DNA of 64,000 bases, from NCBI GenBank assembly GCA_022360175.1, contig JAKSDI010000131.1, positions 56,100 to 120,099 of the forward strand. Reading direction: 5' to 3'. This document shows positions 27,174 to 36,420 of the stretch, one piece after another; within the stretch, counting starts at the first letter, position 1, and the number at the start of each line of letters is the position of its first letter. This stretch comes from Chitinophagales bacterium (GTDB lineage: Bacteria; Bacteroidota; Bacteroidia; Chitinophagales; Saprospiraceae). The position numbers were made by a program, and so were the translations under genes. The notes under the pieces were generated by a model. That model saw only the letters and a program-made list of their open reading frames with translations, had not been told where the DNA came from and did not search any database.

Positions 27174-28268
27174 TGCATTTAATAGGCGGTCAGGAAGCTC
27201 TTCTTTGCAAGAGTGTAGGTAATCATTATAAGAACAGGGTACCAAACGGTGCCGTTGGTATCGAGACCTGGATTTTACAGGAACCTGCATCCACCATCTG
27301 CCACTTTGCTCACTTCGCCAAAAGGTTAATTGATAATCCAACTTTTTAAACTCTACGATATACTCCGTAAGGCCATCTGTACTGGCAGGAAAATCCCCTT
27401 TTCGATTATAAAATCCATCCAGGAAGTACCATATCATTTGAGCAGCAGCCATGGCAGCCTGATTTTTTTTATCATTAGCAGCACGATAACCATAAATACC
27501 AAATGCTTTGAGTTTATCGCTCATACCTGCATAGCGGGTAATTTGACATGCTTCTTCAGTTGTAAATCCGCTAGGGGACGGTGTTTGTTGCCCTGGTGCT
27601 TCAGCCGCTTTAAGGGCACTCAAATTAATGCTCAGCAAATCGCCATCTCGTACAAGAGGTTCGAGCTCTGTTATGTCAGATTTGGCCTTTCCTAAGCGGA
27701 CATAGTCAAAATGACGTTTATCCAAATACTCAAAGATATCTAATGGAGCAAAATGAGCTTGTGTCCCAATAAAACTCATATGGAATAGCTGTGAATTGGG
27801 ACTATCCAAAATGTCTTTTAAAAAATAACGCTGCTTGTCTGTGCTATCTGTATGATATGAAATGTGCTCATCAACGATTACCAAATTGATAAGGGATTGT
27901 AGACTTTGGAATGCTTTGTATTGTGCTAAAGCATGAGCAGCTTGATAACCAATAATAATTGGAAAGATTTTACTTTCTAGTAGTTCCTTTACAAGAGGAA
28001 TAAGGAAGGAAGTATTTTTTTTACGAACATTTCCTAAGTCAGTGATCTTCAACTTTTCAAAAGGGAAGCTAAGTTGGTATAATTCATCTCTAATAGCATT
28101 GGCATCTTTTTCTCCAATACCAACAATAGCTACATTCGTAGCTTTGAGATCGGGAAGGCCTTCTTCTGAATATCGTTGAATATTACTACCTAATTGATGG
28201 GGTTCGTACTCTACCTGTTGAAGAGGGAGTGGGTATAGCCAGTTTTGAAACATAAAATAGTACTTCAA
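27156..28268 (-). CDS. arginase/formimidoylglutamase-fold protein with degenerate metal site
   Basis: 370 residues with an ureohydrolase-like core. The usual metal motifs are eroded: GGDHS is replaced by GYQAAH (about 107-112), DAHxD by DEHIS (about 133-137) and SxDxDxxDP by SINLSALKAAEAPG (about 213-226). Only the Asp and His of the second motif remain, so two-manganese hydrolysis is unlikely. Conserved blocks such as GFTTEEACQITRYAGMSDKL and MIWYFLDGFYNRKGDFP mark a Bacteroidota-wide group usually labelled formimidoylglutamase. I read it as a non-catalytic or repurposed member. An alternative start is Met at 28253. Confidence 0.75.
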   Translation of the reverse strand: MKYYFMFQNWLYPLPLQQVEYEPHQLGSNIQRYSEEGLPDLKATNVAIVGIGEKDANAIRDELYQLSFPFEKLKITDLGNVRKKNTSFLIPLVKELLESKIFPIIIGYQAAHALAQYKAFQSLQSLINLVIVDEHISYHTDSTDKQRYFLKDILDSPNSQLFHMSFIGTQAHFAPLDIFEYLDKRHFDYVRLGKAKSDITELEPLVRDGDLLSINLSALKAAEAPGQQTPSPSGFTTEEACQITRYAGMSDKLKAFGIYGYRAANDKKNQAAMAAAQMIWYFLDGFYNRKGDFPASTDGLTEYIVEFKKLDYQLTFWRSEQSGRWWMQVPVKSRSRYQRHRLVPCSYNDYLHSCKEELPDRLLNALRRFG

Positions 28269-28357
28269 GCAAATTGATCACTTCAAAGGTACAAATGTAA
28301 AAGAAAGGCTACTTATGAGTTGGCTAAAAATATCTCTTTTATTATTATTTAATAATC

Positions 28358-28663
28358 CTAATTCAAGGAAAATTGAGGGCTTAACTCATTGGTGTTGAAA
28401 GAAGTCAATAAGTTAACCTCTACTCTCATAAAAGGAGTAAGTGGAAAATCAGTAAGCATTTCTAGTACTTCTAACTCAGAATTAGCATTAAAAACAGCCC
28501 ATAGCTTGGAGTTGTCGAGCGATAAAGCATAGTTAACCAATTTGCCATCTTCGAGATACTGCGCTACTATCGCTTTTTGATAGGGCAATAAATTCATAAA
28601 TTCATTGGAGAGTTCTTCCGGTAGCGTAAAATCTACCATAAATTGATAAGTCGTTGTAAGCAT
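28358..28663 (-). CDS. muconolactone isomerase-like small protein (dimeric alpha/beta barrel)
   Basis: About 101 residues from the Met at 28663 (MLTTTYQFMVDFTLPEELSNE); a Met at 28702 would add 13 residues of unlikely sequence. The pattern of strand, helix (LSNEFMNLLPYQKAIVAQYL), strand (KLVNYALSLDNSKLWAVF), helix (ELEVLEMLTDFPL) and strand (MRVEVNLLTSF) fits the ferredoxin-like fold of muconolactone isomerase/YciI proteins. Such proteins dimerise in the cytoplasm; the function of this group is not established. It stands about 90 nt downstream of, and divergent from, its neighbours. Confidence 0.65.
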   Translation of the reverse strand: MLTTTYQFMVDFTLPEELSNEFMNLLPYQKAIVAQYLEDGKLVNYALSLDNSKLWAVFNANSELEVLEMLTDFPLTPFMRVEVNLLTSFNTNELSPQFSLN

Positions 28664-28870
28664 ATTTTCTTTTGGTTTACTAGACAAAAACCATAACCGC
28701 AATTAGCATAAAATATTTTGCAAAGGGTCGTTTTTTGGATAGAAAGCCTGATTTTGTCGGTAAATATCTTTTGCCTTAGATACTTCCTTATCTGAAGAGA
28801 AAAAGAAATGCTTAGCGGAAGCGCAATTTTTTTTGAAAAAGTGTATAATGGCACTTCTGGATTAACAAAA

Positions 28871-30499
28871 ATGAAAATAATCGATATGCTAAAACGAATA
28901 TTTTCCATCATATGCTTGCTCTTTTCTTTTTTAGTATTGCAATCACAGCCTGCAGGCGAACCCGAAATAAACCTGAGCACACCATATAATACGGTTTATG
29001 GCCACCTGTATTATTTGCAGCCGGATTCGTACGATCCTGGCAAGGCGGCTATGGTCTTTGATGAAAATATGGATAGCCTCCAAAGGGTAAAGCTGGCAAT
29101 TCGACTGAAGCAGATTTATGATGGAAAAGGATTATATGTGAGAGTTAATAAAATACCACAGAATAGCAATTATATTGACTCTACTTCAAATCAGGCAGCG
29201 TACACTGTTTTTCCACGAGAATTACCTCAGGTATACCTCAATAAGGTAAATGATAAATGGTATTATTCGAATGAGACCGTAAATGCTATTCCCGAACTGC
29301 ATGAAGAAGTATATCCTTTTGGAGCAGATTTGTTGGTAAATATACTCCCTAAATTTGGCCAAAGAAAAGTATTAGGCTTAGCCTTATGGCAGTATGTTGG
29401 ATTGTTAATAATACTGATGTTGGCCATTTTGGTACACATTATACTAAGCCGATTAATACGCCCCATAGTAAGACGTTTAACCCGATCTCGCTTGTACCCT
29501 AGCCTGGTACCTCCTAGCCTCATCTGGACCATCGCTCGCCTGGTAAGTGTATTCCTCGTGCTCCGAATCATGAAAATACTATTACCTGCCTTACAACTTC
29601 CTGTTGAAGCAGCCAATTTTGCAGTTGTTATTATCCAGATAGTATCTACATTATTGATCGTATATATTGTATTGAAGATCCTGGATGTGTTTATGCTTTT
29701 TGCATTAAAAGCGACCCGTAAGACAGAAAGCAAGATGGATGAGCAGCTCATGCCAGTACTGAAGCGAGGCATACAGTTCGTTATATTGCTGGGCGGAGTA
29801 GTGCAGATATTACGAGAATTAAATGTTGATATTACAACACTTATTGCAGGTATCTCTATTGGCGGATTGGCATTGGCCCTGGCAGCACAGGATACGCTCA
29901 AAAACCTTTTTGGTTCTTTGACCATCTTCTTGGATAAACCTTTCCAGATTGGAGACTGGATTAGTTTTGGAGGAGTAGATGGCACAGTAGAAGAGGTTGG
30001 TTTCCGTTCTACCAGAGTACGTACTTTTGCCAATTCTCTTGTATATGTGCCTAATGGCAAATTGGCAGATACGGTGGTCAATAATTACGGCTTGCGCCAA
30101 TATCGCCGTTTCAAAACCACTATCTCCATCACTTATGATACACCTCCGGATCTAATAGAAAAATTTATAGAAGGCTTGCGGATCATTATCGAAAAGCATC
30201 CCATGACCAGAAAAGATTATTACGAAGTACACTTTAATAATATGAGTGCTACTTCTCTGGATATCCTGTTCTATGCCTTTTTTGCAGTAGAAAGCTGGTC
30301 GGATGAACTGAAAGGCAAGCAGGAGATATTGCTTCAGATATTGCGATTGGGAGATGCGCTAGGTGTACAATTTGCATTCCCGACTCAGACGATACACGTA
30401 CAGGATTTTCCTGGCACTACCAGTAGCAAGCCCCACTACGATACAGACCCGGAATCTATGGATAAACGATTGAAGGACTTTCTGGGTGGAGAAATTTGA
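28871..30499 (+). CDS. MscS-family mechanosensitive channel with exported N-terminal domain
   Basis: 542 residues from the Met at 28871; Met at 28886 is also possible. A signal peptide (ending VLQSQP) is followed by a periplasmic domain (about 30-165) that includes a YVRVNKIPQN-type strand pattern. Several membrane helices come next (about 175-310), then the pore-lining helix and MscS core: ITTLIAGISIGGLALALAAQ and FLDKPFQIGDWISFGGVDG. A cytoplasmic MscS C-domain (VEEVGFRSTRVRTF, LVYVPNGKLAD) completes it. It should release solutes on hypo-osmotic shock. The extra periplasmic domain is common in Bacteroidota MscS proteins. A 15-bp hairpin follows. Confidence 0.9.
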   Translation: MKIIDMLKRIFSIICLLFSFLVLQSQPAGEPEINLSTPYNTVYGHLYYLQPDSYDPGKAAMVFDENMDSLQRVKLAIRLKQIYDGKGLYVRVNKIPQNSNYIDSTSNQAAYTVFPRELPQVYLNKVNDKWYYSNETVNAIPELHEEVYPFGADLLVNILPKFGQRKVLGLALWQYVGLLIILMLAILVHIILSRLIRPIVRRLTRSRLYPSLVPPSLIWTIARLVSVFLVLRIMKILLPALQLPVEAANFAVVIIQIVSTLLIVYIVLKILDVFMLFALKATRKTESKMDEQLMPVLKRGIQFVILLGGVVQILRELNVDITTLIAGISIGGLALALAAQDTLKNLFGSLTIFLDKPFQIGDWISFGGVDGTVEEVGFRSTRVRTFANSLVYVPNGKLADTVVNNYGLRQYRRFKTTISITYDTPPDLIEKFIEGLRIIIEKHPMTRKDYYEVHFNNMSATSLDILFYAFFAVESWSDELKGKQEILLQILRLGDALGVQFAFPTQTIHVQDFPGTTSSKPHYDTDPESMDKRLKDFLGGEI

Positions 30500-30510
30500 T
30501 GAGGAGTGAC

Positions 30511-30543
30511 ACGTATACTAAACTTCAAAAGTTTAGTATACGT
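30511..30543. terminator. 15-bp hairpin after the MscS gene
   Basis: ACGTATACTAAACTT and its exact complement around a 3-nt loop, 11 nt past the stop codon. There is no long T-run, so termination is likely but not certain. Confidence 0.55.
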
Positions 30544-30564
30544 AGGGTATGCTCCTGATCATCT

Positions 30565-30790
30565 GAACCTCCTGATCAATGCTATATCCTCAATAATTTA
30601 TTTGTGAGATCGGTGAAATTAGTGGATGGAAAAGAACCTCCTGGCTAATGCTCTAATCAGATTTCGGAGAAATCAAATGTATCTTGTTTTAAGTTTGGTT
30701 CTTTTATCGACTTCGGATGAAGTCGAATATTTCCAATGCTATTCCCTCAATAAGTATATTTGTGGAATCGGTGAAATTAGTGGATGGAAA
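30565..30790. repeat. imperfect direct repeats upstream of gabD
   Basis: A 57-bp unit at 30577-30633 recurs at 30734-30790; both contain CAATGCTAT and end in ATCGGTGAAATTAGTGGATGGAAA, with a few changes and indels between. A partial third start, GAACCTCCTGGCTAATGCT, follows the first unit at 30634. The second unit ends 10 nt before the gabD start, so duplicated leader or promoter DNA is likely. An apparent 63-codon frame at 30626 runs through these repeats and is not considered a gene. Confidence 0.65.
30660..30725 (+). repeat. two-hairpin palindromic dispersed element, copy 1
   Basis: GATTTCGGAGAAATC (30660-30674) and CGACTTCGGATGAAGTCG (30708-30725) are two short palindromes separated by 33 nt. 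The same pair and spacing occurs near 63147-63213 and, in the opposite direction, at 50926-50991. This copy lies between the direct repeats upstream of gabD. Confidence 0.6.
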
Positions 30791-30800
30791 TATCAAAACA

Positions 30801-32261
30801 ATGATCGCTCTAAATAATAAAAATCTATACAAAACCGACTGCTACATCAATGGTGAATGGCACGCTGCTAAAAATGGCCATGCTATAGTAATCAATAATC
30901 CTTTTAGTAAGGAAGTAATTGGCACTGTTCCGGATATGGAGGCAGCAGATTGTGTGGAAGCTATAGATGCGGCACACAGTGCTTTTCAGGAATGGAAAAA
31001 ATATACTGCAGCTGATCGCGCTCAAATTTTGAGAAAATGGTATGAATTACAAATCGAAAATTTAGAGGATCTAGCTAAAATTTTGACCATAGAACAAGGC
31101 AAACCATTAGCAGAAGCTAAAGGGGAAATACGTTATGGTGCCAGTTTTGTGGAGTGGTTTGCAGAAGAAGCGAAAAGGATATATGGAGATGTAATTCCCG
31201 GGCATGGGCGAGATAAGAGAATCACAGTTATAAAACAGCCCATTGGAGTAGTAGGAGCTATCACTCCCTGGAATTTTCCCAATGCGATGATTACACGGAA
31301 GGTCTCTCCTGCATTGGCGGCGGGCTGTACGGTGGTAATCAAACCTTCAGAATTGACTCCTTTGAGTGCATTGGCATTGGCTGAATTGGCAGATCAGGCA
31401 GGTTTCCCGAAAGGAGTTTTGAATATTATTACTACCAGCGATGCTTCTGCCATTGGCAAAGAATTGACGGGCAATCCTAAAGTAAAAAAGATATCGTTTA
31501 CAGGTTCCACAAAGGTGGGCAAGATATTATTGAAACAATCGGCGGACTCTGTTAAGAAAGTATCGCTGGAACTGGGCGGCAATGCCCCCTTTATCGTTTT
31601 TGATGATGCAGATATTGATGCAGCAGTAAAAGGGGCGATTGCTTCAAAATTTAGAAATGCAGGGCAGACTTGTGTGTGTTCTAACCGAATTTTTGCGCAG
31701 GAAGCTATTTACGATGAGTTTGTAGAAAAACTGGTAAAAGCCGTTGCAGCATTGAAGTTGGGAGATGGATTAGAAACAGGAGTAAATATAGGCCCTCTGA
31801 TTGGAGCTAAAGCGTTGGCATTTGTTGAAAACGTAGTTGAAGATGCTCGCTCTAATGGAGCGGTTATTTTAACAGGCGGCAAAGTATCATTAGTCAATGA
31901 CTTGATTTACGAACCTACGGTTATCACGAATCCCAATACAGGTATGAAAGTTTTTCGAGAAGAGATTTTTGGACCTGTTGCTCCTATTTTTAAATTTGAA
32001 ACTGAAGAAGAGGTCATTGAAATGGCAAATGATACTCCATACGGATTGGCTTCCTATTTTTACGGACGAGACTATGCGAGAATATGGAGAGTGGCTGAGG
32101 CCTTGGAATATGGAATGGTTGGCATCAATACAGGTATGATTTCAACTACAGTTGCTCCGTTTGGAGGAATTAAACAAAGTGGTTTTGGAAGAGAAGGCTC
32201 AAAATATGGTATAGACGATTTTGTCAATATAAAATACATGTGTTGGGGTGGAGTAGACTGA
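30801..32261 (+). CDS. gabD: NAD(P)+-dependent succinate-semialdehyde dehydrogenase
   Basis: 486 residues from the Met at 30801; the frame opens at 30717 but that stretch lies in repeat DNA and does not align with the family start (YKTDCYINGEWHAAKNG). Cofactor-binding and catalytic residues are intact: ITPWNFPNAMITRK, the base Glu in LELGGNAPFIV, the nucleophile Cys in NAGQTCVCSNR, and EEIFGPVAPIF. The neighbouring Cys in TCVCSNR and the PFGGIKQSGFGREGSKYG end are typical of GabD. It oxidises succinate semialdehyde to succinate in the GABA shunt or related routes. No transaminase gene lies nearby. Confidence 0.9.
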   Translation: MIALNNKNLYKTDCYINGEWHAAKNGHAIVINNPFSKEVIGTVPDMEAADCVEAIDAAHSAFQEWKKYTAADRAQILRKWYELQIENLEDLAKILTIEQGKPLAEAKGEIRYGASFVEWFAEEAKRIYGDVIPGHGRDKRITVIKQPIGVVGAITPWNFPNAMITRKVSPALAAGCTVVIKPSELTPLSALALAELADQAGFPKGVLNIITTSDASAIGKELTGNPKVKKISFTGSTKVGKILLKQSADSVKKVSLELGGNAPFIVFDDADIDAAVKGAIASKFRNAGQTCVCSNRIFAQEAIYDEFVEKLVKAVAALKLGDGLETGVNIGPLIGAKALAFVENVVEDARSNGAVILTGGKVSLVNDLIYEPTVITNPNTGMKVFREEIFGPVAPIFKFETEEEVIEMANDTPYGLASYFYGRDYARIWRVAEALEYGMVGINTGMISTTVAPFGGIKQSGFGREGSKYGIDDFVNIKYMCWGGVD

Positions 32262-32270
32262 TGTGAGGAA

Positions 32271-32337
32271 GTTTAAACTCAAGTGCAAAGCGCAAGCGCG
32301 GTTTACAGGATTTTGAGTTTGGTACTTATACTTGCAC
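32271..32337. repeat. second copy of the GTTTAAACTCAAG repeat
   Basis: GTTTAAACTCAAGTGCA (32271-32287) differs by one base from 4421-4437. A degenerate right arm with TTGAGTTT and CTTGCACT follows at 32312-32337. It lies 10 nt after the gabD stop and may serve as a hairpin terminator. Confidence 0.5.
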
Positions 32338-32379
32338 TCTTATTTAAGTACTATTCATCTATAAAGTATAAAATCTATC

Positions 32380-32826
32380 ATGAGAAATACTCTTTTTTTA
32401 CTCCTTTTGTCTGCCTTGATGAGTTGTTCTAATGCTACTATGCAGGAAGAACTAAAAAGACTTGAAAATGAACTTGCTACTTCAAACGCTACTATTGAAG
32501 ATTTAAAATCACAGATTGAGCCAGAAGGCAATTTAGTACATGTTGTTCTATTCAAGCTAAAACCAGATGCAGATTTGGATGCGGTAATTGCAGAAATCAA
32601 AAAGCTGGAATCGATAGAAGGTGTCAAAGATTTAGAAGTAGGCTTATTCGAAGATTTGGGGGATGATCGTGCGTTATCGGATTACAGTATGATGATGGAA
32701 ATGTCTTTTGATGATGCTGAAACCTACCGCAAATATCAAGCTCACCCTGTTCATTTAGCCTTAAAAGGAAATATCAAATCTATGCTGGCGGGACCTCCTG
32801 CTACTTATGATTATATGAAGAGGTAA
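32380..32826 (+). CDS. lipoprotein with Dabb (stress-responsive A/B barrel) domain
   Basis: 148 residues. A short lipoprotein signal ends at the lipobox LLLSALMSC (Cys about 16). A coiled-coil stalk follows (about 20-45, MQEELKRLENELATSNATIEDLKSQ is heptad-like). The Dabb domain runs 50-148: LVHVVLFKLKPDADLDAVIAEI, VKDLEVGLFED, YRKYQAHPVHLALKG. The HP in QAHPVH is characteristic of the family. Dabb domains form dimeric barrels, and a membrane-anchored form with a coiled coil is seen often in Bacteroidota. Ligand unknown. Confidence 0.82.
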   Translation: MRNTLFLLLLSALMSCSNATMQEELKRLENELATSNATIEDLKSQIEPEGNLVHVVLFKLKPDADLDAVIAEIKKLESIEGVKDLEVGLFEDLGDDRALSDYSMMMEMSFDDAETYRKYQAHPVHLALKGNIKSMLAGPPATYDYMKR

Positions 32827-32851
32827 GCATTTATTCTTCATATGAGATATG

Positions 32852-32887
32852 AAAAAGCCCCGGCATCATTAGAATACCGAGGCTTTA
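32852..32887. terminator. bidirectional terminator between the Dabb lipoprotein and rho
   Basis: AAAAGCCCCGG pairs with CCGAGGCTTT with one unpaired base, flanked by A-rich and T-rich sides. It lies between convergent genes and should end both. Confidence 0.75.
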
Positions 32888-32917
32888 AGTTATTTTAAGC
32901 AAGCTAAAGGCTTGTTA

Positions 32918-34702
32918 TTATCCATTCATTGAAGTCAGGAATTCATCATTATTGGTAGTACCAACCATGTGCTTACGCAAGAATTCGAAAGCTTCGTCTG
33001 GCTTCATATCCGCCAGGTGGTTACGCAGGATGAACATACGCTGTAGCGTATCCTTATCCATCAACAAGTCTTCACGACGTGTACTTGACTTCGTAAGGTC
33101 GATAGCAGGGAACAAGCGCTTGTTCGCCAGGTTGCGATCCAGTTGAAGTTCCATGTTACCAGTACCCTTGAACTCTTCGAAGATGACACCGTCCATCTTA
33201 GAACCAGTATCGATCAATGCTGTTGCCAGGATAGTTAAAGAACCACCACCTTCAATATTACGGGCAGCACCGAAGAATTTCTTAGGCTTGTGTAGAGCAT
33301 TGGCTTCCACACCACCAGAAAGTACCTTACCACTAGCAGGTGCAACGGTATTGTAAGCACGAGCCAGACGAGTAATGGAATCCAGAAGAATAAGAACATC
33401 GTGTCCACATTCAACTAATCGCTTAGCCTTTTCTAATACGATGCCAGCTACACGTACATGATTGTCGGCAGGCTCGTCAAAAGTAGAAGCTACTACTTCT
33501 GCATTAACGCTGCGCTTCATATCCGTTACTTCCTCAGGGCGCTCATCAATCAGTAGTACGATCATGTAACACTCAGGATGGTTCTTAGCAATTGCGTTTG
33601 CTACATCTTTCAACAGGAATGTTTTACCTGTTTTAGGTTGTGCCACGATCAAACCACGCTGTCCTTTACCAATTGGAGTAAAGAGGTCAATCATACGATT
33701 GCCAATATCCCGGCCAGTAGGAGAACTTGTAAGGCTGAACTTTTCTGTTGGGAATAATGGAGTCAGGTAATCAAATGGTACGCGCTCACGAATGTCAGGC
33801 GGATTTAGCCCATTAATTTTTGAGACACGTAATAGAGCAAAATACTTTTCTCCTTCTTTTGGAGGGCGTATAGCACCTCTCACTGTATCACCTGTGCGAA
33901 GTCCAAAAAGCTTTATCTGAGAAGGAGAAACATAAATATCATCAGGAGATGTTAGATAGTTGTAGTCTGATGAACGAAGGAAACCATATCCATCAGGCAT
34001 CATTTCCAGGATACCTTCCCCTTCAATGATTCCGTCCAACTCTATATCGAACTTCTCAACTTGCTCTACATTCTCTTTTTCACGACGATCATCTCTATCC
34101 CGATCTCTGTCTCTATCTCTATCCCGGTTACGAGAATTTCTATCATCCCTGTCTCTATTGTCTCTGTCTCTATTCCTGTCGTCTCTGTCTCTGTCTCTGT
34201 CGTCTCTATTCCTATTATCTCTATTTCTATTATCTCTGCGAGGAGTGTATTCCTTTTGAGGGCGTTTCTCTACATTTCTATTTTGAAACTTTGGTTCTTC
34301 CTCTGCTGGTGCAGGTGTTGTTGCTTCTGCCTCTGCTTCTACTGGAACCTCTGGTGCCTCTTCTGTTTTTTGAGGTTCTTCTGCTGCAATTTTAACAATA
34401 CGTCGAGGAGCTTTTCTTGTAGGCTCTTCTTTTACATCATTGTTTTCTTCAGGTTTAGGCTCTACCTTCTTTGGGCGGCCTCTGCGAGTAGTGCGCTTAG
34501 GTTTTTCTTCTGATTTTTCAGAAGCTGGCTTGCTGCTTTTCTCTTTGCTTTCGGCTGTTTCGCCTGCTGCTGCTTGATGGTCTAGAATTTTGTAGATAAG
34601 TTCTTGTTTGTTAAGGCGCTTATAACCTTTTAATCCTAGTTGTTCAGCAAGTTCTCTTAGCTCAGGGACGAGCATGTAGTTCAACTGTGATATATCTAAC
34701 AT
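32918..34702 (-). CDS. rho: transcription termination factor Rho with long Arg/Asp/Asn-rich insert
   Basis: 594 residues against about 420 in E. coli. The Rho_N helix-extension-helix motif is at the start ([34 protein letters not shown]). Residues about 50-215 form a low-complexity region: first Lys/Glu/Pro rich, then (about 150-210) almost pure Arg, Asp and Asn in RNRDRD patterns. The cold-shock RNA-binding domain ([14 protein letters not shown]) and the ATPase follow, with [16 protein letters not shown] (P-loop), [24 protein letters not shown] and SGGVEANAL. All hexamer and ATPase motifs are present. Such extensions are known in Bacteroidota Rho and may drive RNA binding or condensates. Confidence 0.95.
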   Translation of the reverse strand: MLDISQLNYMLVPELRELAEQLGLKGYKRLNKQELIYKILDHQAAAGETAESKEKSSKPASEKSEEKPKRTTRRGRPKKVEPKPEENNDVKEEPTRKAPRRIVKIAAEEPQKTEEAPEVPVEAEAEATTPAPAEEEPKFQNRNVEKRPQKEYTPRRDNRNRDNRNRDDRDRDRDDRNRDRDNRDRDDRNSRNRDRDRDRDRDRDDRREKENVEQVEKFDIELDGIIEGEGILEMMPDGYGFLRSSDYNYLTSPDDIYVSPSQIKLFGLRTGDTVRGAIRPPKEGEKYFALLRVSKINGLNPPDIRERVPFDYLTPLFPTEKFSLTSSPTGRDIGNRMIDLFTPIGKGQRGLIVAQPKTGKTFLLKDVANAIAKNHPECYMIVLLIDERPEEVTDMKRSVNAEVVASTFDEPADNHVRVAGIVLEKAKRLVECGHDVLILLDSITRLARAYNTVAPASGKVLSGGVEANALHKPKKFFGAARNIEGGGSLTILATALIDTGSKMDGVIFEEFKGTGNMELQLDRNLANKRLFPAIDLTKSSTRREDLLMDKDTLQRMFILRNHLADMKPDEAFEFLRKHMVGTTNNDEFLTSMNG

Positions 34703-35129
34703 GATAGTCTTGTGTTACGATTTTAATCTACTGAATTGTATCAGAGAAAAAATACGGATAGATTGAGGGAACTCTTAATTGATGTTGAAATAGCCTACCA
34801 CTTTATACGCTTCTGACCCGTCGACACTAATCGAAAAAAGTGGGAAAAAGAAGAAGGAGGTAGGAGCGTTTTTGCCGATTATGCTGATAAAGCATATATA
34901 TGCCTTTACTTCAGCGCAACAAAAATACGTTTAATTTTTCAATTCAAATAGTATCTTTGCAAAAAAGTGAACAAAAGTTTTGATAAGCTGCTTTACAACT
35001 GTTATTTATAGCCTATCACAAACAATTTTTTTGTAGCTTTTGCAATAGTAGGAACGATTCTAGAGGGGGATATGTTTCACTGAAAATTAAGAATTATCAG
35101 CGCACCAAAAAAATACTGTAATAAATCTT
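34703..35129. other. divergent promoter region of rho and serS
   Basis: No gene seen in 427 bp. TATCTTTG at 34952-34959, with a TTTA about 20 nt upstream (34930-34933), fits a Bacteroidota promoter reading toward serS, giving a leader of about 165 nt. No comparably clear box was found for rho. Confidence 0.5.
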
Positions 35130-36407
35130 ATGCTGGAACTCAACTTTATTCGGAATAACCAGGATGCGGTTATGGAAGGTATGAAACTTCGTAACTACCC
35201 GGAAGATGCACTTGGTATAGTAGGGCAGATCGTGGAACAGGATGATCTCCGCAAAAAAACACAAACAGAACTCGATAGCTTGCTTGCAGAACGGAATACT
35301 ATCTCTAAATCAATAGGAGAGTTATTCAAAAGTGGTAAAAGAGAAGAGGCAAACGCAATGAAAGCTAAAGTCGGAGAGCTTAAGGATAAGGTAGCAGAGC
35401 TTGAGTCATTGTTGAATCAGACAAAAGAGAATCTGGATGAATTGTTGTTAAAAGTCCCGAATGTTCCTCATAAGTCAGTACCTCCTGGAAATTCAGATGA
35501 AGATAATGAGGTGTATAAAGCATGGGAAGCAGCTTTACCTGATTTGGGAGAAGATGCATTACCGCATTGGGACATTGCACAAAAATATAACATATTTGAC
35601 CTGGAACTGGGAGTAAAGCTAACAGGTAGCGGGTTTCCGGTATACCGTGGTAAAGGGGCTCGATTGCAGCGTGCTTTGATCGCGTTTTTCCTGGATGAAG
35701 CGACCCGAGCAGGGTATGAAGAAATAATGCCTCCTCTTATGGTCAATGAAGCTAGTGCGAGAGCTACAGGGCAGCTTCCAGATAAAGATGGACAGATGTA
35801 TCATGTGGAAAGAGACAAACTTTATTTGATTCCTACGGCAGAAGTACCTGTGACTAATATCTATCGCAACGTCATATTAGAGGAAAATGATTTCCCGATC
35901 AAGATGACGGGACATACTCCTTGCTTTCGAAGGGAGGCGGGATCTCACGGTGCTGATGTACGGGGTATTAATCGCGTACACCAGTTTGACAAGGTAGAAA
36001 TTGTGCAGTTGCAACATCCTGATAAATCTTATGATGCACTTGAAGAAATGATGGCACACGTTGAAGGCTTGCTACAAAAACTAGAATTACCTTATCGTAT
36101 TTTGCGACTTTGTGGTGGCGACTTAACATTTACTTCTGCATTAACATTTGACTTTGAAGTATATTCAGCTGCCCAAAAGCGTTGGTTAGAGGTAAGTTCT
36201 GTTTCTAACTTTGAGACTTATCAAAGTAACAGAATGAAGTTGCGCTTTCGCGATGGAAAATCTACTCGCTTAGCACATACCTTAAATGGTTCTGCATTGG
36301 CATTGGCTCGCATTGTTGCTGCTTTGCTAGAAAATAACCAAAGTCCGGAAGGCATCGTGATTCCTAAAGTCCTGAGATCGTATACAGGCTTTGATATTTT
36401 AAACTAA
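35130..36407 (+). CDS. serS: seryl-tRNA synthetase
   Basis: 425 residues, the usual length. The N-terminal tRNA-binding coiled coil spans about 30-105 (KKTQTELDSLLAERNTISKS...KVAELESLLNQTKENLDELL). The class II core has motif 1 around ALIAFFLDEATRAGYEEIMPP, the serine site TAEVPVTN, motif 2 FRREAGSHGADVRGINRVHQF and motif 3 LNGSALALARIVAALLENNQ. It charges tRNA-Ser, and tRNA-Sec where present. It is followed 13 nt later by the YugP-like peptidase gene, so the two are probably one transcript. Confidence 0.96.
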   Translation: MLELNFIRNNQDAVMEGMKLRNYPEDALGIVGQIVEQDDLRKKTQTELDSLLAERNTISKSIGELFKSGKREEANAMKAKVGELKDKVAELESLLNQTKENLDELLLKVPNVPHKSVPPGNSDEDNEVYKAWEAALPDLGEDALPHWDIAQKYNIFDLELGVKLTGSGFPVYRGKGARLQRALIAFFLDEATRAGYEEIMPPLMVNEASARATGQLPDKDGQMYHVERDKLYLIPTAEVPVTNIYRNVILEENDFPIKMTGHTPCFRREAGSHGADVRGINRVHQFDKVEIVQLQHPDKSYDALEEMMAHVEGLLQKLELPYRILRLCGGDLTFTSALTFDFEVYSAAQKRWLEVSSVSNFETYQSNRMKLRFRDGKSTRLAHTLNGSALALARIVAALLENNQSPEGIVIPKVLRSYTGFDILN

Positions 36408-36420
36408 AACATATAATACG

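Noticed and set aside
27330..27695. Plus-strand frame of 121 codons opposite the arginase-like gene
   Set aside because: A shadow of the convincing minus-strand gene; no domain or plausible composition.
30626..30817. 63-codon frame upstream of gabD
   Set aside because: It runs through direct repeats and a palindromic element, overlaps the gabD start and has no recognisable protein pattern.
34026..34513. Long plus-strand frames opposite rho, rich in Ser/Leu/Ile
   Set aside because: They are the antisense of the Arg/Asp-rich arm of Rho; the low complexity keeps several frames open by chance.
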